Part shown: piece after piece, positions 22,654 through 33,493 of the stretch
Layout: every line of letters starts with the position of its first letter
Numbering within the stretch: position 1 is the first letter of the stretch
Assembly: GCF_024139115.2 (NCBI RefSeq)
Contig: NC_085140.1
Span: 18,375,357 to 18,439,356 of the forward strand
Origin: Armigeres subalbatus
Lineage: Eukaryota > Arthropoda > Insecta > Diptera > Culicidae
DNA: 64,000 nucleotides
Direction of reading: 5' to 3'
Position numbers and translations under genes: made by a program
Notes under the pieces: generated by a model
What the model was told of the DNA's origin: nothing
What the model saw: only the letters and a program-made list of their open reading frames with translations
Databases searched by the model: none

Positions 22654-23512
22654 GGTATTACATCTCCACACTGGGACAAAGCCGCCTCGCAGCTTAGTGT
22701 TCATTAAGCACTTCCACAGTTATTAACTGCGATGGTTCTAAGCCAGGTTACCATTTTTGCATTCGTATTATCATGAGGCTAGCACGATGATACTTTTATG
22801 CCCAGGGAAGTCCAGACAATTTCCAATCCGAAAATTGCCTAGACCGGCACCAGGAATCGAACTCAGCCACCCTCAGCATGGTCTTGCTTTGTAGCCGCGC
22901 GTTTTACCGCACGGCTAAGGAGGGCCCTCTACTTGGACTATTCCTGTGAAAAGGCGGCTAAAATGATCAGTGCGTTAGCAAGGATCATGCCGAAGATCGG
23001 CGGTCCGAAAGGCAGCAGTAGGCATCTTCTGGCGACAGTATCATCCTCGATACTAAAGTACGGAGTTCCAGCCTGGGGAGCTGCGCTCAAGACGAAACGT
23101 AACCGGAGGAAGCTGAATAGCGTGTTTCGTTTAATGGCCATTCGAGTCGCGAGTGCGTACCGAACTATTTCGTCGGAGGCAGTTTGCGTTATCGCAGGGA
23201 TGATTCCAATCTGCATAACCCTAGCAGAGGATATCGAGTGCTACCAACGGAGGGATGCCAGAAATGTGAGGAAGGCGGTGAGACTGAACTCTATGGGGAA
23301 GTGGCAGCAGAAGTGGGACAATGCGGATAATGGAAGGTGTACCCATTGGCTCATCGATAGGGGCGGACAACATCGCAGAGCGAATGTGTTGCGATGAATG
23401 TACGTGGAATGCGATAAGCAGAGTCGTGACACAAATACTGTCAGAGCTGCAGCGTCGATGGAGAAGGGAGCAGCAGGTAAGCGTCGGCTCAGAGGAAAAT
23501 CCACCGCAGTGA
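22312..23512 (+). pseudogene. R1-clade reverse transcriptase and C-terminus, SINE-split
   Basis: The frame at 22312-22593 holds the catalytic box in YGFADDVVLTITG and a thumb region ending near the SINE. It resumes at 22933 with SCEKAAKMISALARIMPKIGGP, RHLLATVSSSILKYGVPAWG and YRTISSEAVCVIAGMIPI, all standard R1 ORF2 blocks. Around 23398-23512 a shifted frame gives CTWNAISRVVTQILSELQRRW, the usual R1 C-terminal segment. The motif A/B region is only partly left (22197-22305). Stops, the SINE and a frameshift at about 23390 inactivate it. Confidence 0.83.
22626..22933 (-). mobile_element. Feilai-like tRNA-derived SINE inside R1 ORF2
   Basis: Antisense SINE: tail (AAG)n, read on plus as CTT repeats at 22626-22653, body with ACTGTGGAAGTGCTTAATGA (antisense), and tRNA-related head ending in GAGGGCCC near 22925. 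TGGACT is present on both sides (22620-22625 and 22934-22939), a candidate target duplication; the R1 protein reads on across it. The closest relative here is 56685-56974. Confidence 0.88.
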
Positions 23513-24170
23513 GCAGTGTTTGGTCTCGAGTCGTCGGGGTGCCAGCGAACCGGAAGTCTTCTGCCAACCGGAACCGTCGGACAGAACTCGGCACTCGAAC
23601 CGCCAACCTGCTGAAGAAAGAAGAAGGAAGAAGGAAGTGCACCGCCAGTGCGGACGTCATCCACCACCGGAACTGTCGAACTACCTCTGCAACCCGCAGA
23701 CGAAGTCAGCGCAATGCGCGACAGGGTCCATTGCGATAGCCGCCGGTAGTCGGGGCACCATCAGTGAGGAAGTTTCTTTCACCGGAACTGGTGGACCACC
23801 CTCAACGCCGGGGGAATTCAGGAGGATTCGAGTGAGGAAGTTTGTGGTACGACCGCCGAGAGATCGACACAACGTAGCACTGGATCTCAGCAAGCCAGTC
23901 GGCGAACTAGCCTAAGCTAGGGGCAGGAATTTTAGAAGAAGTGCATCAGCACAGCCATCCCCCCTCGAAGTAGTTGCAGGATTCCGTGGTCCCGGGGAGA
24001 TCGAGGCAAGGAGGATAAGGGACCCGGTTTATCCGGGAGACATATTTTTAGCAGGTCGGGAGGAGCCCTTCCCTGTTCGCCTTCGAGCATAGTGTGGATG
24101 CTCAGGTATCTGTCGTGCAGATTTTTCCAAAGCCTTAAACCCTTGAAAAAAAACACAGATACACACTGGT

Positions 24171-27100
24171 CTCCAGAACTTCTATTAAAAGTTAGTTTTT
24201 GGATTGAAATGATAATCTTTCGGTACATTATGCGAGATTGGGACAATCCAGGTGATAAATAATAGTTGATAGAGTTCATTAGTGCGAGTTGGTTCGGTCG
24301 TAGAAGCAGTATGCCGAAGCCTTCGGACCTGCATTGTGTTAGTTTTTATCTTCGTCGCAATACCATAAAGGTAAAAGTGTTTTCAAATTAATGTTCGTTT
24401 AAAAGTAGAAAGATCTCGAGGCCACGGATTTTTGTTCTGTTTTGTGCGGTAAGTTTATTCAAATAATTCAGAGCGCGATCGATCGTGTTTGTTTGAAACA
24501 GAACGGTTTCGAGATCATGGGATTTTTGTTCTACTTAGTGCGGTCAGTAATCAAACTAATTAGTGCACGATAATCAAACTACACGTTATACACAGCATAC
24601 CGTTTACCAAGACGAACCCCGCTACATGCCCTACCCCATATATCCACCATCCCAGTGATTTCTCGTAGAAGTGCAGATGACTCGTCGGCTTCCATCAAAG
24701 CGAGTATCACGTCAACATTTTCCTACCCATTCCTTAATTGACCTGCATTCGGACACGGCCGGCGCTGGTATTGCTTTATATTGGGTCACCAGTTTTTACA
24801 CATTGAGGATGATGTTAGTCCCAAACATCGTCTGTTGGTTCCCTGTGTAATTACAGCTGACCTGGCAATAACGGAGTAGCAACCGTGGGCGGTCAATCAT
24901 GCTCATGCTCAATGATAACCTTTCGGTGCAACTTTGTGGTACGAGAAAGGCAAAACCACTTTGGTGCCAAAAAATATTCAAACTTTGCCGAAAGTTTTAT
25001 CACGTTTTATTAAACACTTCATAGTATTTGGAACCACTAGAAAAGGAAAAAACATAGCTCTCCTACAAAACTCTGCATCTGCATGTGACAATTTTTTGTG
25101 TGAGGACAATTTTTTAGTGGCAGTTTTGTCACTCTTTTCGGAATATAATTTTAATTTATTGATTGTGCGTATTTTTTATATTTTGTTCTGACAAACCAAA
25201 GGACTTGATTAGACGCCGAATAAATCAAGAGTGCAGCAATTCTGGTAAGGTATTAAGTATTTTATACCTGATTTTATATGCGCATATGCTGCACGGTCAA
25301 TTTTTTTAAATAACAAACTAATATCATAATAACAACAGTTTTTGTTGTGATTTTGTGAGTTTTTGTTATTCTTGTTTCACTCTCCTGGTCCAGCATCTGC
25401 ACAATTGTTTGGGATCCGCAATAGGGTATTTGTTTCATTATTGATAGCATGCTCCAAATCAATAATATTCGCAATAGGGACAAACTTAGTTTAATCTGTG
25501 CCGTATCTTAATGCTATCCTGCGTACTTACTGAAGAATAAAACCAATTCTCCAATTCTTCGTGTTATTATTGTTGATATAGGTAGGTACAACGGTACAAA
25601 TTATGAATTCAATGAGCAATAACCGTAGATCCGAAAAACAAACGATTTGAGAAAAATACCATGATGCCCCACTCTAATATAAGCACTTCACGACTACACC
25701 GTATTGCTATACCGTAACAGCGCCAGGTGGGTATGCAATGCTTAACGATGATCGGTTGAATACACGCTAAGTTACTACTATCATGAATTGTGAATTTCTA
25801 ATTTTCGTTTGCTTTTGGACAATTCAATAACTTATTTTTATAAGGATTATGCATACTGCCCCCACTCGCGTATCAGTCTTATATCGTTTTTTCGCATGCT
25901 GTGATAATAACTACTGTAGTTTTGTATCTTCCATATAAATCTAATAAATTGAATAATCGGTTCTAGTCGAAATTTCGCTGAGTTGTTTATCATTCGATAG
26001 ATTACCGTGCGACAATTTAGTTTAATCGACACGTTGCTTAGTTTTGTGCAATCAGGTCATGTAAATTCTTAATGGTACTTTTTTTTTTTAACTTTATTAG
26101 TGTGTTTTTTTAATTGTAAACTAAGTTCAACACAGACTTAATGGTACTGTTATACGGGTACTTTCAATATGAGACGCACTATTCATTGATTGACAAAGAT
26201 TCTCATGATAATTTAAGAGTAGGATCACGTGAAAGTGTTGATCCCTCTCGATTTATTGAATATTTGATTCTTCCCATTTCAGTCCTGCACATTATCTGTT
26301 CATCGACTTCAAAGCCGTTTTGCCTTTCTCTTATATGTATTATTAACTCTGAAAAGTAAAATATGTACGTGTGTACTCATGTTAGTAAAAGAACGCATGC
26401 TGAATGCCCTCCTCATCTTTCCACATCAGAGTAATCGTTCTATCAGAATCGAAATAGGTAGTCAAATCAGTAGGCAAAAGTAATAGCCATTACATCACGC
26501 TTTCATTGGTTGATCAACCAACGAGCAAGCTGATGACATTTCAAGCGTTTTTTATTTATCTCCGGAGGTTGTACGACTTTGAGCATGAACCGCCTACAGA
26601 TCGCCAATCCACCAAGTACTCGATCAAGAAGGCATCTAATAACGGTAAGTTGACCACCTGCTAACCAATATGTTTGAATTGAATAAAACACACCCCCCTA
26701 CAAGCTTGGAAAAATAAACAAATTGTGTAGCTAACGGCAGGGGAGAGTGTTACAAAGCACGCACCAGCTAAGCTGGTGTTGAATGTCTACTACCGAGCGT
26801 CTCCATCTGTAGAAGAACCTATTCGCAATGACAGCTATCCGTCTTTCATTTCATGGTTAACTTCATTGTAACGCGTCACAAGACAAAGGAAATCGCCAAC
26901 AACTCAACTATACTCAACTATCATTTGTCGAAGATAGTAAAATAGCGCAGCTCCCACCCATTTAACATCATAAGCGAGGGACAATCAAGCAATGAGAAAA
27001 TTATCAGCTAGCGGGAGAAGAGATTGATTTTTTACACTTTTGTAATAACTTTAAGAACAACTACCATTTTGAATTATTTGCACCAGTATATTCAATGTGT

Positions 27101-27937
27101 CCGCTTCTCCCTTGAATGGAAATTTTTCTCATCGAGTTGGCCAAGTGACAACTTTTTTTTCAGTATCTGGTCAAACTACCATCTGTGCTATGGAAATGCC
27201 CACCAAGAAACTCTAATAATGACACGGGGGTCACTGGAGAGAGCTTAATCTTCTGAGATTCAACCTCCTCGAGTGCTTAAGCTGAAATGTTGCACATTGC
27301 AAGCTGGAGCTGTCTCAGCCTCCCGTGCAGATTAGATTGTAATGGTAATGTAACATAGACGGTGCCGATTGGCTACCATAAAACACGTGCTCGTCGTGGT
27401 ACAACCAAAAAAGGCAATAAGTGACAACGTGCCGGAAAGTGAATCATGTTGCGAAATTTGCGAGTGTTAGTATGGAGGATATGGACACAGTAACTTATTT
27501 TCCGACCTACCAAGTGTCGCAAGACAAGCCTCTAAGCAAGTCGGTATGAATACCTGTCCATATTTGGAAGCGTGTCTAGTCTAGAAGGAAAGTTCACGTG
27601 TTTCATGTCATAGAACACGTTGAATCGTACGAACAACAGGTGGTCATCGTTGTATATAGGCAGTAAGTAATTCAAGCTTGTTGTGCAAATTAAGGGACAC
27701 TATAACGGATCTATGCAGTATAGTGGTCAAGTCTGGCCCAATAAGCCGCTCGTTATTGTAAAACACACTATTTCGAGCAAAGCGGGAAAATATGAACTTG
27801 CTGTTATCGGCGAAAACCCACGCGACTAAGGATTATTAGACCGATAGTATAGTACCCATTTTTTGGTTCAAACTATTTTTAGTTCATTTGTCTGGTGGTT
27901 TCAGGCATATACGGAGCCAAAGCTGATTATAATATTT
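24171..27937. other. Unassigned DNA between R1 copies and the nested block
   Basis: No gene recognised. 24400-24570 contains a diverged direct repeat of ~110 bp (GATCTCGAGGCCACGGATTT and GGTTTCGAGATCATGGGATT, each followed by TTTGTTCT and GTGCGGT). 26080-26130 has a T-rich tract like a retroelement tail. Confidence 0.4.
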
Positions 27938-28503
27938 AAGGTACACCGGGGCAAGATGAAACGCTTTTTTCGAAGTTTAAATTCGAAGCGCTGTAAAAAA
28001 AATCACCATTTGATATATTTTGAATCCGTTTACGGTGTTTGCTAGTTCGGGCCAAAAATTATACATAAAAAATAAGCAACCTTAACAAACTTTTTTATAA
28101 ATATTTTGTATATTTAAATTATTTTTTTATATGCATCGTTTCAACTTACCACGCGTATCGAGGTAAGTTGAAACACTGCGTTCCATTCAGACATAATCTA
28201 ATTTTGCCGTATTAATAACAAAATGTATGTACTCATTGAGTCTCAAGAAGCACGAGGTTGTAAAGGTGACTATAATACTGACAGGATTCGCATAAGAGTC
28301 CCATGTAAGTTTTTGAAACTTTTGATTTTCTTTTCTTTCCTCGTTTGTCGGGTGAAGATCACTGCGTCCAAATTTTAGGACTATTGTGATATACCCTTTT
28401 GCTGTGAAATACGCAAGTTATCTCAGTAACATGTTTGTCACTGAGATACCTTGGTATCGACTGAACTCAAGACCATCTATTATTGATGAATAGAGATCCT
28501 GAG

Positions 28504-28631
28504 TTACAGTATGTGACTCCCCCATTCTGGCGAGACTAGCTTTAGGAAGCCAACCACGTCCTTGGGGGATAAGATCCATATGTCAGCAGGCCCTAAAAAG
28601 GGCTTGCTGAGAACTTTGAACCTACGTTGGG
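28504..28631 (-). pseudogene. C-terminal coding end of the LOA/I-type LINE, displaced by BEL/Pao
   Basis: Directly left of the BEL/Pao LTR, the antisense frame reads RRFKVLSKPFLGPADIWILS followed by PKDVVGFLKLVSPEW and a stop at 28504. Such a block ends the ORF2 of LOA-type LINEs. On the right of BEL/Pao the antisense frame stops at CSALT-like sequence at 36656, so the two pieces join through the TTGGG target. About 170 bp of 3' UTR follow down to 28335. Confidence 0.78.
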
Positions 28632-29665
28632 TGTTAACGCAGAAGCCGTCAAGCTGGCAACCTTGCCCAACACCGAATCTGAAGGGCACTCGTCAGCTGT
28701 CAAAGCGCCACGTCAGCTGCCGAAGCGCCGCGTCGACGCTGGTGGAATGACATCGCTCGTTTGACAAGCTGTCATCGGGCTCTTCCGGTCATTCTTCGCC
28801 ACATTCCAGTTACGTTGAAGCAGCAGTGAGACGTTTACGATTTAAGAAAACAGTGAATTTAGTTAAGAGAATTTGAAAATTAAAATACGGTTCAGAAAAT
28901 TAGCGTGTAGTGCTCGATTCGATTTTCCACCGATTAAGGATTAGTTCGGTAGGATTATACCTTTGGCGACAGTTGCCAGATTGTAGTCGCAAAGTGAGGT
29001 TAGTTGAGTCAGGTCAAAGCTATCCACATAATTTATTATTTTTATCCGCAGTCATAGCGTGAAATCCATCGTCGCAGTCTGTCCAGTCTGTGGTCCAGTA
29101 GGTCCTTCCGACAAATCCTGAAAAGAAAAAGTGAGAATAATCACCTGTCATAAGACGAGTTTGAACAGTCCCATTGAATTCCACCACTTAATTGTATCTG
29201 ACAGATACGTATTTCGACCTCAACAGTAAGGCCGTCTTCAGTGTCTTGTACTTGACTCGACGAGTCAAGTACAAGACACTGAAGACGGCCTTACTGTTGA
29301 GGTCGAAATACGTATCTGTCAGGATACAATTAAGTGGTGGAATTCAATGGGACTGTTCAAACTCGTCTTATGACAGGTGAAAACATTCCACTAAAAAGCT
29401 CAAAATAATTTTCTTATTAGAGAAAATAATATTAAATGAAGATAATATCAGATAATTAATTAACTGAATTTAGGCCACTAGGTAGAGGTTAGTGTGTGGC
29501 ACAGCAGGTGCGCAAGATATATAGGCCCACCGAATTGTGAGTAATTATTGAATACTTACTGTGAAATATTATACTTACGTTTCGATCTAATTATAGTTGA
29601 AGCTCAATACACAAAGCTATCAGAACCGGTTTGTGTTTTTCCTTTGCGCCCTGCCAGCCTCGACA
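28632..29665 (+). repeat. BEL/Pao 5' LTR with inserted hairpin
   Basis: Identical by eye to the 747-bp 3' LTR once the 282-bp element plus its 5-bp duplication are removed (1034 - 287 = 747). The LTR should carry the element promoter and polyadenylation region; I did not identify a convincing TATA box. Confidence 0.95.
29138..29419. mobile_element. Hairpin MITE in the 5' LTR (copy 4, best preserved)
   Basis: A near-perfect palindrome: arms of ~110 bp around a TGACTCGACGAGTCA centre at about 29252-29266. Each arm contains GACAGATACGTATTTCGACC, AACAGTAAGGCCGTCTTCAG and TGTCTTGTACTTGACTCG. GAGAA flanks it (29133-29137 and 29420-29424); the other LTR reads GTGAGAAAATAAT at this point, a true empty site. 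The right side carries ~35 bp (TTCCACTAAAAAGCTC...) that the left side lacks. Confidence 0.95.
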
Positions 29666-29687
29666 AATCTTCAAAATTCGTGGCAAC

Positions 29688-31016
29688 ATGGAAGACAGCG
29701 CGACCGATGGCCACGAGGAATACAACTGTGTGGCCTGCCAACGGCCAGATAGTGCGGACAACATGGTCCAGTGCGACCAGTGCGACGTCTGGAAGCATTA
29801 CGCCTGCGCCGAGGTGAATGAGAGCATCCGGGATCGATCCTTCTTGTGTGGTGATTGCACCGCGCATGCCGCACACCAGAGTGATGACGTCATATCGGTC
29901 CGAAGTGAATTCAGCCACACTAGCTCAACATCGGTGTTCTCCGTCTGCCTGAATCAGCTGGTGGAACGACAGCAGATCGAACGCGCTCGTGTGGAACTGG
30001 AACTCCAGCGGCGCCACTTGGACGAGCAGCAGAAACTGATCGACAGAGTACTGGATGGGGAGGAAATTGCGAGCCATCGTAGTGGCGGCACGAGAGGTGG
30101 TGCAATCATCGATGCGACTTCACCTTCGTCGAATATGCGCTTAGTGACACCAACTCCTCCTGGAGCTCCTCTGGCACCGAATGCTCGTCGGTCGATGCCT
30201 CCACCCAGTGATACACCGAAAACTACCGCTCCAGTGATGGTGTCAATTCCACTCTCGGCGATCGAGCCAGGTACCGTGGAATTTCTGAAGGCCAAAAGGG
30301 ATCCGAAAGCTGCCTTCATAGCTCTCAAGGATCGGGTTGAGCAGTGCGAGCATCGCGCCAACCCAACATCTGAAGAGCTGGCAAATCTACGATCTCAAGT
30401 AGAAATGTGCCGGAAGCTTTTGGAGAAGTTTCAACACGGCGCAGAAACAAGCCAGCCAGTTCATCGTTCAGCTCCGGTCAACTCGTCGATGGTGCGGCCA
30501 CCAAAGCCAGCGGCGAACACGTCGCAAGTGAAGAAGCAGACCGGCACCATCCCGAAGACGAACCGATCGATGCAACAGACTCTCGCAGACGACCAGATAC
30601 AGTGGGATCGTCATTCATCAGATGGAGCAGTTGGTGGAACCGATCCACTTGAGGATCTATGGTCGCTAAGGATGCCGGTAAGACAAACTAGCCGGCCACC
30701 GGTAAGTCGAACGATGGAACCCCCAGGTAAGCGTCAAGCCTTGAGTACTACTATGCAACTTACAAACCCATACGATTCAGAACATTGCCCTACGACCAAA
30801 ACAACTACCAGCGAGCAGCAGCGATTTGTCGCGCGCCCGGTAGAACATAATATGCCTCCTATAAATTCTCTGGAGCAGCAGCGAAATTTATTCGCGCGCT
30901 CTCTTGATTTAAATCAGACCAGTTACATTGAACAAAATTTAACCGAAGTGGAAACGCGTCCTCCCCCCTCGCGTGCGGTTAATTCGTCTCAGCCCCTCGA
31001 CAATACGAAAGCGTGA
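29688..31016 (+). CDS. BEL/Pao gag-like ORF with N-terminal PHD-type zinc finger
   Basis: From the ATG at 29688, 22 bp after the LTR, 442 residues. Residues ~10-60 form a PHD-type Cys4-His-Cys3 finger: CVACQRPDSADNMVQCDQC, WKHYACAEV and FLCGDC. The domain is known in chromatin proteins that read histone H3 tails, and related PHD-bearing ORFs occur in some insect BEL/Pao elements to my knowledge. Residues ~80-150 are a predicted coiled coil (RARVELELQRRHLDEQQKLI). The rest is low-complexity, rich in Pro, Ser and Thr. It ends at TGA 31014-31016, overlapping by 4 nt the -1 frame of the next block. The frame is intact. Confidence 0.85.
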   Translation: MEDSATDGHEEYNCVACQRPDSADNMVQCDQCDVWKHYACAEVNESIRDRSFLCGDCTAHAAHQSDDVISVRSEFSHTSSTSVFSVCLNQLVERQQIERARVELELQRRHLDEQQKLIDRVLDGEEIASHRSGGTRGGAIIDATSPSSNMRLVTPTPPGAPLAPNARRSMPPPSDTPKTTAPVMVSIPLSAIEPGTVEFLKAKRDPKAAFIALKDRVEQCEHRANPTSEELANLRSQVEMCRKLLEKFQHGAETSQPVHRSAPVNSSMVRPPKPAANTSQVKKQTGTIPKTNRSMQQTLADDQIQWDRHSSDGAVGGTDPLEDLWSLRMPVRQTSRPPVSRTMEPPGKRQALSTTMQLTNPYDSEHCPTTKTTTSEQQRFVARPVEHNMPPINSLEQQRNLFARSLDLNQTSYIEQNLTEVETRPPPSRAVNSSQPLDNTKA

Positions 31017-32122
31017 TACAAAACCAAGTGATTCCCCAACGAGATCCAGTTCGCCCAACACAGCAGCAGTTAGCAGCAAGGCAGTCCCTGGCTAAAGAAC
31101 TTCCTCGATTCACCGGTGACCCAGCGGAATGGCCGATCTTCATCTCTAACTACCGCTACACAACGGAAGCCTGTGGTTTTACAGATGGAGAAAATATGCT
31201 GCGCCTCCAACGGTGCCTGTCTGGACCAGCGCTTGAAACGGTTCGCTGTCGGTTGGTGCTGCCAGCAGCAGTCCCGCAGGTCATCGAGACACTTCGCTTG
31301 CGGTTCGGACGACCGGAATTGCTGATCAACGCTCTGCTTCGTAAGGTGCGAGAAATTCCAGCCCCAAAGTCGGATAAGCTGGAAGGACTAATTGACTTCG
31401 GAATGGCAGTGCAGGCGTTATGTGACCATATAGAAGCTGCGAACGAACGCGCTCACCTATCAAACCCGTCACTGCTGCAGGAACTCGTCGCTAAACTTCC
31501 TGCGGATCAACGAATGATGTGGGCGGGGTATAAGCGAGGATTCCAAGAAGTCGATCTCAAAACCTTCGGCGATTATATGGCAGCTGTGGTACGAGATGCG
31601 ACAAGTGTAGTGACCTTCGAACCAGAGGTCAAACGAAACAACCCTCGCGACCGCCCGAAGGGCAAAGGATTCATTAACTCCCACGCAGTGGAAACGCCCG
31701 GAAGGACATGGGATTCATCGAGTGATCCGACAGAAACGGCGAAGCAGTTCAATTGCCTGAACTGCAATAAGAGCGGTCACCGAGTACGAGATTGTAACGC
31801 GTTCAAACAGTTGACAGTCGATGATCGTTGGAGACGAGTCCGTGCGCTGAGTCTATGTCAAAACTGTCTATTCAGCCATGGACGACGCGCGTGCCGAGGC
31901 AGAAAGTCTTGCGACATCAATGGCTGCCAGTACCGTCATCATCCGCTTCTCCACTCATCTAGAGGCCCACCAAAGTCATCGGAATCCACCGTTCAAGTCG
32001 CAGAAAACCACACCCATCGGCACCTGAGTTCCTCGACGTTGTTCCGAATCATTCCCGTCACTCTTTACGGGAGAACAGTTCGATCAACACGTTCGCCTTT
32101 CTTGACGAGGGATCGGATCTGA
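31013..32122 (+). CDS. BEL/Pao gag (capsid-like region and zinc knuckles)
   Basis: An open frame of ~370 codons in the -1 frame relative to the PHD ORF; no ATG at its start (first codon GTG), so it is read by frameshift or the break is a mutation. It starts with the DUF1759-like gag region of BEL/Pao: LPRFTGDPAEWPIFISNYRY, then LQRCLSGPALETVRCRL and VAKLPADQRMMWAGY. Zinc knuckles follow at 31750-31950: CLNCNKSGHRVRDC and CQNCLFSHGRRAC. It ends in frame-shifted sequence just before the protease. Confidence 0.88.
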   Translation: MIQNQVIPQRDPVRPTQQQLAARQSLAKELPRFTGDPAEWPIFISNYRYTTEACGFTDGENMLRLQRCLSGPALETVRCRLVLPAAVPQVIETLRLRFGRPELLINALLRKVREIPAPKSDKLEGLIDFGMAVQALCDHIEAANERAHLSNPSLLQELVAKLPADQRMMWAGYKRGFQEVDLKTFGDYMAAVVRDATSVVTFEPEVKRNNPRDRPKGKGFINSHAVETPGRTWDSSSDPTETAKQFNCLNCNKSGHRVRDCNAFKQLTVDDRWRRVRALSLCQNCLFSHGRRACRGRKSCDINGCQYRHHPLLHSSRGPPKSSESTVQVAENHTHRHLSSSTLFRIIPVTLYGRTVRSTRSPFLTRDRI

Positions 32123-32270
32123 CATTGGTGGAAAGTGACTTGATTACTTCGCTGGGACTAAAGGCACTCCTCTCCCTCTATGCCTTCGTTGGACTGGGAA
32201 TACTTCACGCGTAGAGAAGGGTTCCCAACAGGTCACTGTCGAGATAGCTGGACTAGGGCAGGACAAGCGG
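32060..32270 (+). pseudogene. BEL/Pao aspartic protease, broken
   Basis: In a shifted frame at about 32096-32160 the block FAFLDEGSDLTLVES is the protease active-site region (a D-E-G-S variant of the D-S/T-G triad in BEL/Pao). The frame then closes at 32212. Sequence continues in other frames to the RT lead-in at 32277. It would process the gag-pol polyprotein; here it is inactive by frameshift. Confidence 0.72.
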
Positions 32271-32276
32271 CACAAA

Positions 32277-33493
32277 TTGCTAAACGCGCGCACTGTAAAG
32301 AACCTGGGTCTTCCCTGCCAAAGTTTCCAGATGGATGCGGCAGTTAAGCAGCACAAGCACCTAACGGGCATTCCTGTCAGCAGCTACAAGAACGCTGTTC
32401 CGAAGATTCTTATCGGGATCGATAATTTGCGGCTAGCGCTACCATTGAAAGTACGAGAAGGAGAAGATGGGACGGCGCCGGTGGCGGTGAAAACCAGACT
32501 AGGTTGGTGCGTCTACGGTCCCCATGAAAGCAGTAAACAAGATTCATACAGTTTCCACATCTGCGAATGTTCCTGTGATGAAACACTTCACGAGGCGGTG
32601 AAAGACTTCTTCGCCATTGAAGGAGCAGGAGTATGTCCGACAGTAATCCCGATGAAGCAGGAAGACGAACGGGCGCTAACCATAATGGAGGCCACAACTT
32701 ACCGTGTTGGAAACCGCTTCGAAACGGGACTAATTTGGAAAGAAGACCACGTAGAGTTCCCTGAACAGCTATTACATGGCAGTACGCGCACAAGGCTACG
32801 AAAGCAGAAATGGAAGCAGCGGATCCAAGGAGAGTATGGCACCTCCCAGTCGGAGCGGTGATGAACCCAAAGAAACCGGGGAAAGTCCGCGTTACTTGGG
32901 ACGCTGCGGCTAAGGTCGACGGCGTATCGCTCAACAGTGCACTCCTCAAAGGACCAGATCAACTCTCTTCTCTTCCCGCGATTCTTTTCCGTTTCCGACT
33001 GTACGGGGTGGCAGTCAGCTCGGATATCCAGGAGATGTTTCACCAGATCCGAATCCGAAAAGCAGACAAGAACTCCCAACGCTTCCTGTGGCGAGACAAC
33101 CCGCCTGAGAAGCCCACAGTATACCTGATGGACGTTGCCACATTCGGCAGTACTTGTTCACCGGCATTAGCACAGTTCGTTAAAAACAGGAACGCCGAGC
33201 AACACCGAGAGCTGTATCCGGAAGCGGTAAAAGCGATTATCAACGACCACTACGTTGATGATTATCTGGCGAGTTTCAGCACGGAAGAGGAAGCAGCAAA
33301 AGTGGCACGCGAGGTACGACACGTACACGGCAACGGAGGGTTCGAATTGCACAACTGGCGGTCGAACAGTAGCACGGTGCTAGAACGACTGGGCGAAGTT
33401 CCACTTGCAGCCGAAAAGCAACTGAAACTCGTTGACGGAGTGAATACAGAGAGAGGCTCGGAATGCTATGGAGTCCTTCAACCGACGAGCTGA
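32277..33493 (+). pseudogene. BEL/Pao reverse transcriptase, internally deleted
   Basis: Two frames, 32277-32861 and 32810-33493. The first carries the pre-RT block ALPLKVREG ... VAVKTRLGWCVYGPHE. Near 32780 expected sequence is missing and the frame shifts. The second frame carries HLPVGAVMNPKKPGKVRVTW, motif A (VAVSSDIQEMFHQIRI), TFGSTCSPALAQF and the catalytic YVDD in HYVDDYLASF. The catalytic aspartates survive but the fused product would not fold as a full RT. Confidence 0.88.

Larger units (their letters stand above)
22171..24170 (+). mobile_element. R1-clade LINE, 5'-truncated copy
   Basis: Starts in the middle of RT directly after the CA tract of the preceding copy and runs to A8 plus CACAGATACACAC at 24146-24166. 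It carries RT palm and thumb, the C-terminal region and a GC-rich 3' UTR. A Feilai-like SINE splits the coding region at 22626-22933. The head-to-tail arrangement with the first copy suggests repeated use of one microsatellite target. Confidence 0.8.

Noticed and set aside
23221..23667. Long antisense frames at 23.2-23.7 kb
   Set aside because: They are opposite the R1 ORF2 C-terminus and have no motif.
29604..30361. Antisense open frames opposite the PHD ORF
   Set aside because: Shadows of a GC-rich coding strand; the plus strand has the PHD pattern and element order.
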